A stretch of 27,982 nt of DNA from DASQWC01 sp035640475 (GCA_035640475.1 DASQWC010000185.1:1-27982), one strand, 5' to 3'. Shown: positions 14,031 through 23,488, counted from the first letter of the stretch. Numbers and translations are program-made. The notes: a model not told the origin generated them from the sequence alone.

Positions 14031-15871
14031 TGAAGACGCAGAGCCCTCGCAGCGAGCGTGTCTATTCTCCGGTCGGCGTCGAGGCCCGCTACCCGGCCCC
14101 CAAGGCGTGGATCGGGCCCGACCGGTCGCGCGGCTGGGTTCGCCGGATGGCGCCGATCGTCTGGAGCCACAAACGGTCCTTCTTCACAGCATGGACGACG
14201 ACGCTCGTGACCGTCTTCCTCGGATTGGTCGGGCCGATCGTCGTGCGGAACGCCGTGAACCACTTGAGCGCGGGCCGGGTCCGCGCCGTGTATCCGATCG
14301 TCGCGCTGCTCGCGCTGATCGCCGTCGGCCGATTCGTCTTCGGCTACATCTCGCGCTCGCAGATGTTCCGTTCCGCCTACGGCATCGAGTACGACCTGCG
14401 ATCGATCATCTACGAGCACCTCACACGGCTGTCGTTCGCCTTCTACGACCGCGTCCAGACCGGACAACTGATCTCGCGCGGGAACTCGGACATTCGGTCC
14501 GTCCAGATGTTCCTCGCGTTTGCGCCGACGATGGCCATTCAATTGATGACGTTCTTTCTTGCGCTCGGCTTCATGGTCACCGTGCATCCGCTCCTCACGC
14601 TCGCCGCGCTCGCGCCGATGCCCGCCGTGTTCTTCGTCTCCGTGCGCATGCGGCGGTTGATGTTCCCGATCTCGTGGATCGTGCAGGCCCGCATGGCCGA
14701 TGTCGCGACGATCGTCGAGGAGAACATCACCGGCGTCCGGATCGTGAAGTCCTTTGCCGCGGAGATCCTCGAAATCAAAGATCTCGCGGGCGCCGCGCGC
14801 CGTGTCCAGTGGGCGAACGTGAAGCAGGCGGACGTTCGTGCGAGCTTCTCACCGCTGCTCGAGAATTTGCCGCGGCTCTCGATGGTCTTCGTGCTGTTCT
14901 ACGGCGGCCGGCTCGTGCAGACCGGACGGCTCGACCTCGGCGCGATCTTCCTGTTCATGGGATACATCGTTCTGCTCACGGCGCCGTTCCGGATCCTCGG
15001 CTTCATGCTGATGCTGAACGAACGGGCGCGAGCGTCGGCCCAGCGCATCTACGAGATTCTCGACTCGCAGCCCGAGATCGCCGACGCTCCCGGTGCCGTG
15101 GACCTCGTCGACCCGCGCGGTGTCGTCGAATTCCGCAACGTGACGTTCGCCTACGGCTACGGGCCGAAGATCCTGGACGAATTCTCACTTCGCGTCGAGC
15201 CGGGCGAGACGGTTGCGCTCGTTGGACGAACAGGCTGTGGTAAGTCGACCGTTGCGCGCTTGCTCATGCGCTTCTACGACGTGAGCGACGGGGCGGTGAT
15301 CGTCGACGGAAAGGACATTCGCGGCCTCACCGTCGAGAGTCTGCGCTCGCATATCGGCGTCGTTTCCGACGACGCTTTTCTGTTCTCAGACACCATCCGC
15401 GACAACATCGCGTACGGACGTCCCGACGCACCCATGGACGCGGTCGTCGGCGCGGCGGCTGCGGCCGGAGCGGACGACTTCATCAAGGCCATGCCCGAGG
15501 GATACGAGTCGGTGATCGGCGAGCGTGGGTACGACCTGTCCGGCGGACAGCGCCAGCGAGTCTCGATCGCGCGTCTGCTCGTCACCGATCCGACGATCCT
15601 CGTGCTCGACGACGCAACGAGCTCGGTCGACGTTCGTATCGAACAGGAGATCCATTCCTCACTGCACAGCGTCATGGAAGGCCGGACGACGCTCGTCATC
15701 GCCCATCGGCTGTCGACGATCAACCTCGCCGACCGCGTCGTCCTCATGGAGCGCGGCCGCATCGTCGCCTCCGGCACGCACGCCGAGCTCATGCGGACCG
15801 AGCCGAAGTATGCAGAGGTGCTCGCGCACCTCGATGAAGACTCCGCCGAGCTTCGCGGGGCACTGTCCTAA
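14030..15871 (+). CDS. ABC exporter half-transporter with degenerate ATPase site
   Basis: A 613-aa half-transporter: a six-helix transmembrane domain (about 40-320), then an ATPase domain. Walker A is GRTGCGKST (399-407), signature LSGGQRQR (503-510) and the H-loop AHRLST. Two key positions are altered. The residue after the Walker B aspartate is D528 instead of glutamate, and the Q-loop glutamine is D447 (VVSDDAFLF). This is the pattern of the non-catalytic subunit in heterodimeric exporters such as TM287/288. I chose ATG at 14030 (TGATG overlap with marR); GTG at 14027 is equally possible and adds one residue. The second half-transporter starts 19 bases after the stop. Confidence 0.95.
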   Translation: MKTQSPRSERVYSPVGVEARYPAPKAWIGPDRSRGWVRRMAPIVWSHKRSFFTAWTTTLVTVFLGLVGPIVVRNAVNHLSAGRVRAVYPIVALLALIAVGRFVFGYISRSQMFRSAYGIEYDLRSIIYEHLTRLSFAFYDRVQTGQLISRGNSDIRSVQMFLAFAPTMAIQLMTFFLALGFMVTVHPLLTLAALAPMPAVFFVSVRMRRLMFPISWIVQARMADVATIVEENITGVRIVKSFAAEILEIKDLAGAARRVQWANVKQADVRASFSPLLENLPRLSMVFVLFYGGRLVQTGRLDLGAIFLFMGYIVLLTAPFRILGFMLMLNERARASAQRIYEILDSQPEIADAPGAVDLVDPRGVVEFRNVTFAYGYGPKILDEFSLRVEPGETVALVGRTGCGKSTVARLLMRFYDVSDGAVIVDGKDIRGLTVESLRSHIGVVSDDAFLFSDTIRDNIAYGRPDAPMDAVVGAAAAAGADDFIKAMPEGYESVIGERGYDLSGGQRQRVSIARLLVTDPTILVLDDATSSVDVRIEQEIHSSLHSVMEGRTTLVIAHRLSTINLADRVVLMERGRIVASGTHAELMRTEPKYAEVLAHLDEDSAELRGALS

Positions 15872-15890
15872 TGGGCGGGGACGTGTAGTT

Positions 15891-17867
15891 ATGGGAATGC
15901 ACGGCGGCGGCGGCGGAGGCGTCTTCGGCACGCCGGGCGGCGGTCCGATGTTCGCCGGCGGCCCGCGCGCGGCCGCGCAGTCCGGGCTGCCGTTCGCGGG
16001 CATCCCGCAGGAGCTCCAGGAGCTCGCCGACAAGATCCTGGAGACGGAGCCGGAACACCCGCCGGAGCAGGTCACGTTCGATCGCATCCCGCCCGACACA
16101 CGGCCGTTCACGCTCCGGCGCTTCCTCGCCCCGCACAAGTGGTGGCTGGCCGGGTCGTTCCTGTTCGTCGTCGTCGAGACCGTCGCGGGACAGGCCGGCC
16201 CGCTCCTCACGCAGCGCGGCATCGACCGCGGAATCGTCGCGCGCGATTTCCGCGCGCTCTTGTTCTTCGCCGCTGTTTACCTCGGTGCGGTCGTCCTGAC
16301 GGCGGTCGCCGGCAGCATCCGGATGCGCTGGACGGGCCGCGTCGGCGAGCGGTTGATGTTCGCCATGCGCGTACGCGTCTTCACGCACCTCCAGCGTCTC
16401 GGCACCGATTACTTCACGCGAGAAAAGGCCGGACGGCTCATGACGCGGATGACGAGCGACATCGAGGCGCTTCAGCAGCTGTTCAACGAGGGCCTCGTGA
16501 ACCTGGTCGTGCAAGCGCTGACCCTTTTGGTGGTCTCCGCCGTCCTGTTCACGATGAACGTCCGGCTCGCGATCGTGACGGTCGGGTTCGTCGTCCCGCT
16601 GATGACGGTTGCGACGCTGTGGTTCCGGAACGTCTCCGACCGCGGCTTCCTCGCCGTACGCGAACGGATCGCTGACGTGCTGGCGGACTTGCAGGAGTCG
16701 CTGTCGGGCGTGCGCGTCGTCCAGGCGCACAACCGCCAGCGACACAACATCATCCGTCACCGAAACATCGTCGGTGCGCACCGCGACGCGAACTACTACA
16801 CGGCCAAGGCGAACGCGCTTTACGGTCCGGGGACGGATGCGATCGGCCTGCTCGGTCAGGCCGTGATCATTCTCGTCGGCGCGCGGATGCTCCAAGCCGG
16901 CACGCTGACGATCGGCGAGCTGGTCGCGTTCGTCTTGTACGTTGCGACGTTCTTCGCGCCGATCCAGCAGCTCGTGAACCTCTACAACACCTACCAGCAA
17001 GGCCGCGCCGCCATCACGAAGCTTCGAGACGTGTTCGCCGAACCGCCGTCCCCGGCCGAAGATCCGAATGCCGTCGAGCTTCCTCCGGTCGAGGGCGGCA
17101 TCGAGCTCGACCACGTGTCGTTCGGCTACGACGCCGCGCGTCCAGTGCTGCGCGACGTCGATCTGACGATCGCCCCGGGTGAGACCTTCGCGCTCGTCGG
17201 GCCGACGGGGGCCGGAAAGTCGACGATCGTGAAGCTGATCGCACGCTTTTACGACCCCACCTCCGGGCGCGTGCTCGTCGACGGCCACGACATCCGCACG
17301 GTCCGGCAGACGTCGCTGCGCAAGCAGATCGGCAACGTTCCTCAGGAGCCGTTTCTATTTGCCGGATCGATTCGCGACAACATCACGTTTGCTCGTCCCG
17401 ACGCCAGCGAAGAGGAAGTGCTCGAGGCCTGCCGCGCCGTCGGAATCATCGATCTCGTCGAGCGCCTTCCGGACGGCCTCGATACGCCGTGCCACGAGCG
17501 CGGGATCTCGCTCTCGTCGGGGGAGCGGCAGCTCCTGGCGCTGGCGCGAGCGTTTCTCGCGCGCCCGCGTGTGCTGATCCTCGACGAGGCGACCTCCAGC
17601 CTCGATCTGCTCACCGAGTCGAAGATCGAGCGCGCGCTCGACGTCCTGCTCGAAGGCCGGACGGCCATCATCATCGCGCACCGTCTGTCGACGGCCATGC
17701 GCGCGCAACGCCTCGCGGTCGTCGAAGACGGCGGCATCGTGGAGATCGGTTCACACGAAGAGCTTGTCGCGTTGGGCGGGCGCTACGCTCACATGTACGA
17801 GACATGGATGAGCCACGCGGGGGGGTCGGGGAGCGTAGCGAGCGTAGCGCCGCAGTCCTCCGCGTGA
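15891..17867 (+). CDS. ABC exporter half-transporter with canonical ATPase site and LSSGE signature
   Basis: A 658-aa half-transporter. The glycine-rich N-terminus (MGMHGGGGGGVFGTPGGG) and FAGIPQELQELADKIL are common in actinobacterial exporters of this type. Six helices span about 80-380. The ATPase domain has Walker A GPTGAGKST (437-445), a normal Q-loop (VPQEPFLF), Walker B with D565-E566, and a non-canonical signature LSSGE (541-545). Paired with the previous subunit, LSSGE falls opposite the degenerate Walker B, and the canonical Walker A/B falls opposite LSGGQ. The last 15 or so residues (GGSGSVASVAPQSSA) come from palindromic element B. The start is ATG at 15891; ATG at 15897 is possible. 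Confidence 0.95.
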   Translation: MGMHGGGGGGVFGTPGGGPMFAGGPRAAAQSGLPFAGIPQELQELADKILETEPEHPPEQVTFDRIPPDTRPFTLRRFLAPHKWWLAGSFLFVVVETVAGQAGPLLTQRGIDRGIVARDFRALLFFAAVYLGAVVLTAVAGSIRMRWTGRVGERLMFAMRVRVFTHLQRLGTDYFTREKAGRLMTRMTSDIEALQQLFNEGLVNLVVQALTLLVVSAVLFTMNVRLAIVTVGFVVPLMTVATLWFRNVSDRGFLAVRERIADVLADLQESLSGVRVVQAHNRQRHNIIRHRNIVGAHRDANYYTAKANALYGPGTDAIGLLGQAVIILVGARMLQAGTLTIGELVAFVLYVATFFAPIQQLVNLYNTYQQGRAAITKLRDVFAEPPSPAEDPNAVELPPVEGGIELDHVSFGYDAARPVLRDVDLTIAPGETFALVGPTGAGKSTIVKLIARFYDPTSGRVLVDGHDIRTVRQTSLRKQIGNVPQEPFLFAGSIRDNITFARPDASEEEVLEACRAVGIIDLVERLPDGLDTPCHERGISLSSGERQLLALARAFLARPRVLILDEATSSLDLLTESKIERALDVLLEGRTAIIIAHRLSTAMRAQRLAVVEDGGIVEIGSHEELVALGGRYAHMYETWMSHAGGSGSVASVAPQSSA

Positions 17868-17921
17868 GCGTCGAGCGCGTAGGCAGACGGTGCGCGAAGC
17901 GAGCGGGCCCCCCGATCCAAC
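17817..17921. repeat. GC-rich palindromic element, copy B (translated at its left end)
   Basis: The left part, GGGGGGGTCGGGG and GCGTAGCGAGCGTAGCG, lies inside the end of the second ABC gene. The right part, TGCGCGAAGCGAGCG followed by GGCCCCCCGATCCAAC, lies after its stop. The right part resembles copy A closely (GCGCGAAGCG, then CCCCCGATCTAAC in A). The G-run and C-run arms can pair across about 90 bases. It is a likely terminator or REP-like element between the exporter operon and the next gene. Confidence 0.5.
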
Positions 17922-17942
17922 GGCCCGCAACGGCACGTTGAT

Positions 17943-20705
17943 GTGACGGTCGCGCCAGCAGACGTCGCGCGCGCATTCGAGGGGAAGACCCGAGGTTCCG
18001 TTCGCGTCGACCGCGTGACGCGCGAGCTGTACTCAACCGACGCGTCGCCGTACCGCATCTTGCCGATCGCGGTTCTTCGTCCCGAGCACACCGACGACAT
18101 CAACGTCGCCGTCGATGTGTGCCGCGAGATCGGCATCTCGATCACGCCCCGGGGGGCCGGGACGTCGTTCACCGGCCAGTGCGTCGGCGAGGGATTGCAG
18201 ATCGACTGCTCACACCTCGACGCGATCGAATCCATCGATGCCGAGCGCCGGGTTGCACGTGTGCAACCCGGCGCGCGTTGGTGGGAGCTCAACGAACGTG
18301 CAGCCCGGGACGGGCTGCACTTCGGCCCGGACCCGGCGACCAAACGCCAGTGCACCGTCGGCGGAATGACGGCAACGAATTCCGGAGGGACCCATTCCAT
18401 CGTGTACGGAGCGACTGTCGACCACGTCGAGGCCGTCGACGTCGTCCTCGCCGACGGGCGCACTGCGCGGCTGGGGGCCGGGCTCGGCGGGTTCCCGCCC
18501 GATGTCGCGAAGCAGCTTGAAGCCGTGCGCGAACGAGCAACGCCGCTGTTGGGCCCGGCGTTCTCGACGCTCGCGCGGCGCGGCGGCGGCTATCAGCTCG
18601 AGCATCTGTGCTCCTCGGACCCGCACGGTGCGAAGCTCATGGCCGGATCAGAAGGGACACTCGCGTTACTGACATCGATCGAGGTATCGCTCGATCGTTT
18701 GCCGTCCCATCGCGCCCTCGCCGTCGTTGCCTTCGACGATCTGCATGCGGCGATCGCGGCCGTCCCCAGCTTGGTGCAGACCGGTCCGTGCGCCGTCGAG
18801 GTCGTCTCGAAGTCCATGATCGACATCGCCCGCGGCGACACGTTCCACGCGCGCGCCGTGTCCGACATCGATCCGGACGCCGGCGCGCTCCTCTTTGTCG
18901 AATACCACGGATGGTCGGATGCCGAAGCGCAGGACGGATTCGTACGGATGGATCGTGCGCTCGACGACAGCGGCGGCGTGCGGACGCGGGACAAGTTCGT
19001 GGATCCGTCGGCGCAGCTGCGCATGTGGGCCGTCCGCGAGGCCGGCATCGGTGCCCTTTCTAATGTCGCGGGGGGACCGAATCTGCCGCAGGCCTTCGTC
19101 GAGGACACCGTCGTCGCCGTCGACAAGCTCCCGCCGTATATCCGCGCGCTCGACGAATTGTTTGCCCGCCACGAGATGACCGTCGTCTGGTACGGACATG
19201 CCGCGACCGGGCTCGTTCACGTCCGGCCGTTCCTGGATCTGTCCGACGCTCGCGATCTGGAACGGCTCGAAGGACTGATGGCCGCCGTCACCGACCTCGT
19301 CCGCGACTGGGGCGGCGATCACTCGGGCGAGCACGGCGAGGGCTTGGCGCGTACGCATTGGAACGAGCGTTTGTTCGGGCCCGAGCTGTACCAGGAGCTG
19401 CGCGCGATCAAGGCAGCGTTCGACCCGGCCAATCTCCTGAACCCCGGGAAGGTTATCGACGGACCGAGAACGACCGAGCACATGCGCTTCGGCGCTTCGT
19501 ATGTGCGCACACCGGTGACATCCGATATCGGGTTCTCCGACTACGGCGGATTCGAGCCCTTCGCCGAGCGGTGCTACGGCAGCGGCTTCTGCCGGAAGCG
19601 CGTCGGCGTCATGTGTCCTCCGGCGGCTGCGACCGGGCTCGAGGAGCACTCGACGCGCGCACGAGCGAACTTGCTCCGCGCGGTCGTCGCCGGAGAGATG
19701 TCGCTCGATGAGCTTTCCGCCGACGAGGCCCGCGAGGTCATGGATACGTGCGTCGGATGCAAGGCCTGCAAGACCGAGTGTCCGGCCAGGATCGACATCG
19801 GTCGCGCGAAGGTGTGGTGGACCGATCGGATGCGCATGGCCGAGGGTCCGAGCGCGCTCCAGCGCACCATCGTCAATCTGCGAGAGCTCCTCCGTGCGGG
19901 ATCGGTGATGCGTCCGTACGCGAACGCGGCGCTTGGGTCAAAGTTCATGAAGAAGCGGCTCGGGATCGCGGCGGAGCGCACCCTGCCGCGCATCGCGCGA
20001 CGGCCGCTGACCGTCCGGATGCCGACGTCGACGGACGGGACGGTGCTCTACCCCGACTGCTTCACCACGTACCAGGACCCCGAAATCGGTGAGGCTGCCG
20101 GCAGCCTGATTCCCGGGCTGTCGCTCGTTCCGGTCGGATGCTGCGGTCGGGTCATGCTCTCGGAGGGATACATCACGCGCGCGCGACGAGCGGCGCGCAA
20201 CGGCGCCGCGGCGCTGCGCCGGACGTCCGGACCGATTCTGTTCGCCGAGCCGTCGTGCATGTCGGCCGTGATCGACGACTGGCCGCACCTCATCGGCGAC
20301 GTGTCGGACGTCGCCTCGCGGTGTCGGCTCCTCGAGGAGCACGTCGCCGACATGGACGGGTTGCGCTTTCGCGATGGGGGCCGAGTTGTGTTCCATCCGC
20401 ACTGCCACCAGCGCGCTCTGTGGGGAACCGAGGGCACGGAACGCGCGCTGCGTCTGGTTCCCGGCGCCGACATCCAGATTCCGGACTCCGGGTGTTGTGG
20501 AATGGCCGGCGCATTTGGGTATCGAGCGGATCGGTATGCGCTGTCGGTGGCCATGGGAGAACGCGTGCTTGCTCCGGCCGTTCGCGGCGCCGCAGATGCG
20601 GACGTCGTCGCCACGGGAACGTCGTGCCGCCACCAAATCGGCGATCTCACCGGCCGTGAGGCCGTCCACCCCGTCGTGTATCTCGCCGCTCATCTCGAGC
20701 GTTGA
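17943..20705 (+). CDS. FAD-linked oxidase fused to 4Fe-4S and CCG domains (YdiJ/D-2-hydroxyacid dehydrogenase-like)
   Basis: A 920-aa fusion enzyme. Order: PCMH-type FAD domain with PRGAGTSFTGQ (about 69-79) and FGPDPATK; FAD-oxidase C-terminal domain with HSGEHGEGLAR (about 460-470). A first iron-sulfur region follows with C544, C550 and C558 in CYGSGFC...VMCPP, then a second with C603, C606, C609 and C613 (CVGCKACKTEC). Two CCG domains end it (GCCGRVML near 734, SGCCGMAGAFG near 850). This is the layout of E. coli YdiJ, reported as a D-2-hydroxyglutarate dehydrogenase, and of related glycolate/D-lactate oxidases passing electrons to the quinone pool. The start is GTG at 17943, with no clear Shine-Dalgarno. 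Two strong hairpins lie in its coding region (18245-18320). The stop is 34 bases before aceE. Confidence 0.92.
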   Translation: MTVAPADVARAFEGKTRGSVRVDRVTRELYSTDASPYRILPIAVLRPEHTDDINVAVDVCREIGISITPRGAGTSFTGQCVGEGLQIDCSHLDAIESIDAERRVARVQPGARWWELNERAARDGLHFGPDPATKRQCTVGGMTATNSGGTHSIVYGATVDHVEAVDVVLADGRTARLGAGLGGFPPDVAKQLEAVRERATPLLGPAFSTLARRGGGYQLEHLCSSDPHGAKLMAGSEGTLALLTSIEVSLDRLPSHRALAVVAFDDLHAAIAAVPSLVQTGPCAVEVVSKSMIDIARGDTFHARAVSDIDPDAGALLFVEYHGWSDAEAQDGFVRMDRALDDSGGVRTRDKFVDPSAQLRMWAVREAGIGALSNVAGGPNLPQAFVEDTVVAVDKLPPYIRALDELFARHEMTVVWYGHAATGLVHVRPFLDLSDARDLERLEGLMAAVTDLVRDWGGDHSGEHGEGLARTHWNERLFGPELYQELRAIKAAFDPANLLNPGKVIDGPRTTEHMRFGASYVRTPVTSDIGFSDYGGFEPFAERCYGSGFCRKRVGVMCPPAAATGLEEHSTRARANLLRAVVAGEMSLDELSADEAREVMDTCVGCKACKTECPARIDIGRAKVWWTDRMRMAEGPSALQRTIVNLRELLRAGSVMRPYANAALGSKFMKKRLGIAAERTLPRIARRPLTVRMPTSTDGTVLYPDCFTTYQDPEIGEAAGSLIPGLSLVPVGCCGRVMLSEGYITRARRAARNGAAALRRTSGPILFAEPSCMSAVIDDWPHLIGDVSDVASRCRLLEEHVADMDGLRFRDGGRVVFHPHCHQRALWGTEGTERALRLVPGADIQIPDSGCCGMAGAFGYRADRYALSVAMGERVLAPAVRGAADADVVATGTSCRHQIGDLTGREAVHPVVYLAAHLER
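18245..18320. repeat. Two perfect inverted repeats inside the FAD/Fe-S oxidoreductase gene
   Basis: The first hairpin has 14-base arms at 18245-18258 and 18261-18274, separated by GT. The second has 10-base arms at 18298-18307 and 18311-18320, separated by GGA. All four arms are versions of one 10-mer: CGGGTTGCAC, GTGCAACCCG, GTGCAGCCCG and CGGGCTGCAC. The first arm can also pair with the third through one G-U pair, so alternative folds exist. Confidence 0.75.
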
Positions 20706-20727
20706 CCCGGCTGCAAGGCTGCGGCGT

Positions 20728-20733
20728 TAGCGT
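20728..20733 (+). promoter_or_regulatory. aceE: -10 element (TAGCGT) of a leaderless promoter for aceE
   Basis: TAGCGT ends 6 bases before ATG 20740 and there is no Shine-Dalgarno. TTGACC at 20702-20707, overlapping the previous stop, is a possible -35, but the 20-base spacer is longer than usual. Confidence 0.45.
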
Positions 20734-20739
20734 TGAGCT

Positions 20740-23427
20740 ATGACGACGGGCGATTTCCAAGAACAGATCCCTGACGTCGATCCCGGCGAGACGCAGGAAT
20801 GGCTCGAATCGCTTCGTCAGATGGCCGGGACGAAGGGTCCGGCTCGGGCGAGCTACGTCCTTCGCCGTTTGCTGGCCGAAGCTCGCCGGCTGCAGATCGG
20901 CGTCCCGCCGATGGTGTCGACCAACTACGTCAACACAATCGCGCCCGAGGACGAGCCACCGTTCCCCGGCGACGAGGAGATGGAAGCGCGCATCCGGCGG
21001 CTTATCCGCTGGAACGCGGCCGTCATGGTGCTGCGCGCAAACATCCGCTCGCCGGGACTCGGCGGACACCTGTCGACGTACGCATCGGCCGCGAGCCTCT
21101 ACGAAGTTGCGTTCAACCATTTCTTCCGGGGGAAGGATCATCCGGGCGGCGGCGACCAGATCTTCTACCAGGGCCACGCGACGCCGGGGATCTACGCGCG
21201 CTCGTACCTCGAGTATCGGTTCGACGAGGACCGGATGGACCGTTTCCGCCGCGAAGTCGGCGGGCTCGGCCTCTCGTCGTACCCGCACGCGCGGCTCATG
21301 CCGGCGTACTGGGAGTTCCCGACGGTATCGATGGGCCTCGGCCCCATCAACGCCGTCTATCAAGCGCGCTTCAACCGCTATCTGCACGCGCGCGGCATCA
21401 AGGACACGTCGCAGCAGCGCGTGTGGGCGTTTATCGGCGACGGCGAGATGGACGAGCCGGAGTCGACGGCGGGGCTGGGCCTCGCCGCGCGCGAGGGTCT
21501 GGACAACCTCGTCTTCGTCGTGAACTGCAACCTGCAGCGGCTCGACGGCCCGGTGCGCGGCAACGGAAAGGTCATTCAGGAGCTCGAGTCGCTCTTCCGG
21601 GGCGCCGGGTGGCACGTCATCAAGGTCGTGTGGGGCCGCGAATGGGACTCGCTGCTCGCGCGCGACGTCGACGGCGTCCTTGTCGACAAGATGAACACAA
21701 CGACCGACGGTGAGTTCCAGCGCTACGCCGTTTCGGACGGCGGCTACATTCGCGAACACTTCTTCGGTCCGGACCCGCGCCTGCGCAAGCTCGTCGAGAA
21801 CTTGTCCGACGCAGACCTCCAGCGGCTCAGGCGGGGCGGCCACGACTATCGGAAGCTCTACGCCGCGTACTGGGCCGCCACCGAGCTCGAAGGGGCGCCG
21901 GTCGTCATCCTTGCCAAGACGGTGAAGGGCTGGGCTCTCGGTGAGTCGATCGAGGCACGCAACGTCACGCACCAAGCGAAGAAGATGACCGTGACCGACC
22001 TGCAGGGGTTCCGCGACCGGCTCGGCCTGCCCCTGTCGGATCGCGAGCTCGACTCCGAGCTGCCGCCGTACTACCGGCCGCCGCGGCACACGTCGACGAT
22101 CGAGTACATGCTGTGGCGGCGCAGCGAGCTCGGTGGATTGCTCCCGGAGCGGCGAGTTTCCTTCGACGCGCCGAAGCTCCCAGCCAAGGAGGCCTTCGAC
22201 GAGTTTTGGGCCGGAACCGAGGAGCGCAAGGTCGAGGCGTCCACGACGCAAGCGTTCGTGCGGATGCTTCGCGTGCTCTTGCGTGACGAGAGCATCGGCA
22301 AGCGGATCGTCCCGATCATTCCCGACGAAGCGCGCACGTTCGGAATGGAGTCGCTCTTCAAGCAGCTGAAGATCTACAACCCGCTCGGCCAGCGCTACGA
22401 GCCCGTCGACGTCGAGACGCTACTTCCGTACCTCGAGGCCACCGACGGCCAAGTTCTCGAAGAGGGCATCACGGAAGCCGGTTCGATGGCAGCGTTCTCG
22501 GCGGCCGGGACGGCGTACGCGACACACGGGGAGCTCACCATCCCGTTCTTCATCTTCTATTCGATGTTCGGCTTCCAGCGCGTCGGTGATCTCATCTGGG
22601 CGTTCGGCGACGCACGCGGACGTGGGTTCCTTCTCGGTGCGACGGCCGGACGCACGACGTTGCTCGGCGAAGGACTGCAACACCAGGACGGCCATAGCTT
22701 GTTGCTCGCGTCGACGGTCCCGAACATTCGCGCGTACGACCCCGCGTATGCCTACGAGCTCGCGACGGTGCTCCGCGATGGGCTTCGTCGCATGTACGAG
22801 GACGGCGAGGACGTCTTCTACTACGTGACGCTCTACAACGAGAACTACGTGCAGCCGAAGATTCCTCGCGGCGTCACCGACGGCATCGTCAAGGGCGTGT
22901 ACCGCTTCAAGCGCGCGCAGGCGCGCAACGGGCCTCGCGTTCAGCTGCTTGCTTCGGGACCTTCCGTCAAGACGGCGCTCGAGGCCCAGAGCAAGCTGAA
23001 GGAGGACTTCGGGGTCGCCGCCGACGTTTGGAGCGCGACGAGCTACCAGCAGCTGCGCAACGAAGCACTTGCCTGCGAGCGGTGGAACCGGCTGCACCCG
23101 GCCGATCGTCCGCGCGTGCCCTACGTGAGCGAAGCGCTCGACGAGGCGGAGGGTCCGGTGGTCGCCGTCAGCGACTTCATGAAGTCGGTTCCCGATCAGA
23201 TCTCACGCTGGGTGCGCGAGCCGTTCGTGTCGCTCGGTACCGACGGGTTCGGACGGTCCGACACGCGTAAGGACCTCCGCCGACACTTCGAGATCGACGC
23301 CGGACACATCACCGCCTCGTCACTGCATGCGCTGGCGCTCGCCGGAGAGATGAAGCCGGAGAAGGCTCGAGACGCGATCGAGGCCGCCGGCATCGACCCG
23401 GAGGCGGTCGAGCCACGGGAGGCGTAG
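20740..23427 (+). CDS. aceE: Pyruvate dehydrogenase E1 component, homodimeric type
   Basis: An 895-aa thiamine-diphosphate enzyme that decarboxylates pyruvate and acetylates the lipoyl domain of E2. The thiamine motif is GDGEMDEPES (233-242) ending in N262/N264 (VNCNLQRLDGP). Other matches to E. coli AceE are STYASAASLYEVAFNHFF, GDQIFYQGHATPGIYARS, EEGITEAGSMAAFSAAGTAYA (about 573-593, shown split) and GVTDGIVKGVYRF. Length matches the single-chain AceE rather than the alpha/beta type. Neither aceF nor lpd is in the window; in actinobacteria AceE is often unlinked and shares E2 with oxoglutarate dehydrogenase. The start is ATG at 20740. Confidence 0.96.
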   Translation: MTTGDFQEQIPDVDPGETQEWLESLRQMAGTKGPARASYVLRRLLAEARRLQIGVPPMVSTNYVNTIAPEDEPPFPGDEEMEARIRRLIRWNAAVMVLRANIRSPGLGGHLSTYASAASLYEVAFNHFFRGKDHPGGGDQIFYQGHATPGIYARSYLEYRFDEDRMDRFRREVGGLGLSSYPHARLMPAYWEFPTVSMGLGPINAVYQARFNRYLHARGIKDTSQQRVWAFIGDGEMDEPESTAGLGLAAREGLDNLVFVVNCNLQRLDGPVRGNGKVIQELESLFRGAGWHVIKVVWGREWDSLLARDVDGVLVDKMNTTTDGEFQRYAVSDGGYIREHFFGPDPRLRKLVENLSDADLQRLRRGGHDYRKLYAAYWAATELEGAPVVILAKTVKGWALGESIEARNVTHQAKKMTVTDLQGFRDRLGLPLSDRELDSELPPYYRPPRHTSTIEYMLWRRSELGGLLPERRVSFDAPKLPAKEAFDEFWAGTEERKVEASTTQAFVRMLRVLLRDESIGKRIVPIIPDEARTFGMESLFKQLKIYNPLGQRYEPVDVETLLPYLEATDGQVLEEGITEAGSMAAFSAAGTAYATHGELTIPFFIFYSMFGFQRVGDLIWAFGDARGRGFLLGATAGRTTLLGEGLQHQDGHSLLLASTVPNIRAYDPAYAYELATVLRDGLRRMYEDGEDVFYYVTLYNENYVQPKIPRGVTDGIVKGVYRFKRAQARNGPRVQLLASGPSVKTALEAQSKLKEDFGVAADVWSATSYQQLRNEALACERWNRLHPADRPRVPYVSEALDEAEGPVVAVSDFMKSVPDQISRWVREPFVSLGTDGFGRSDTRKDLRRHFEIDAGHITASSLHALALAGEMKPEKARDAIEAAGIDPEAVEPREA

Positions 23428-23488
23428 CGCCGCCGCCGTATGAGACAGTGCGGGTGGCGAGTTCGCGTTAGCGGGGGAGGCTGAGCGA

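Noticed and set aside
13885..15243. 452-codon plus-strand frame over marR and the first ABC gene
   Set aside because: An out-of-frame shadow, Arg-rich, overlapping two genes with strong motifs.
15789..17288. 499-codon minus-strand open frame
   Set aside because: Antisense to the second ABC half-transporter; low-complexity charged translation.
20647..22251. 534-codon minus-strand open frame
   Set aside because: Antisense to aceE, which has full family motifs; the antisense translation shows no domain.
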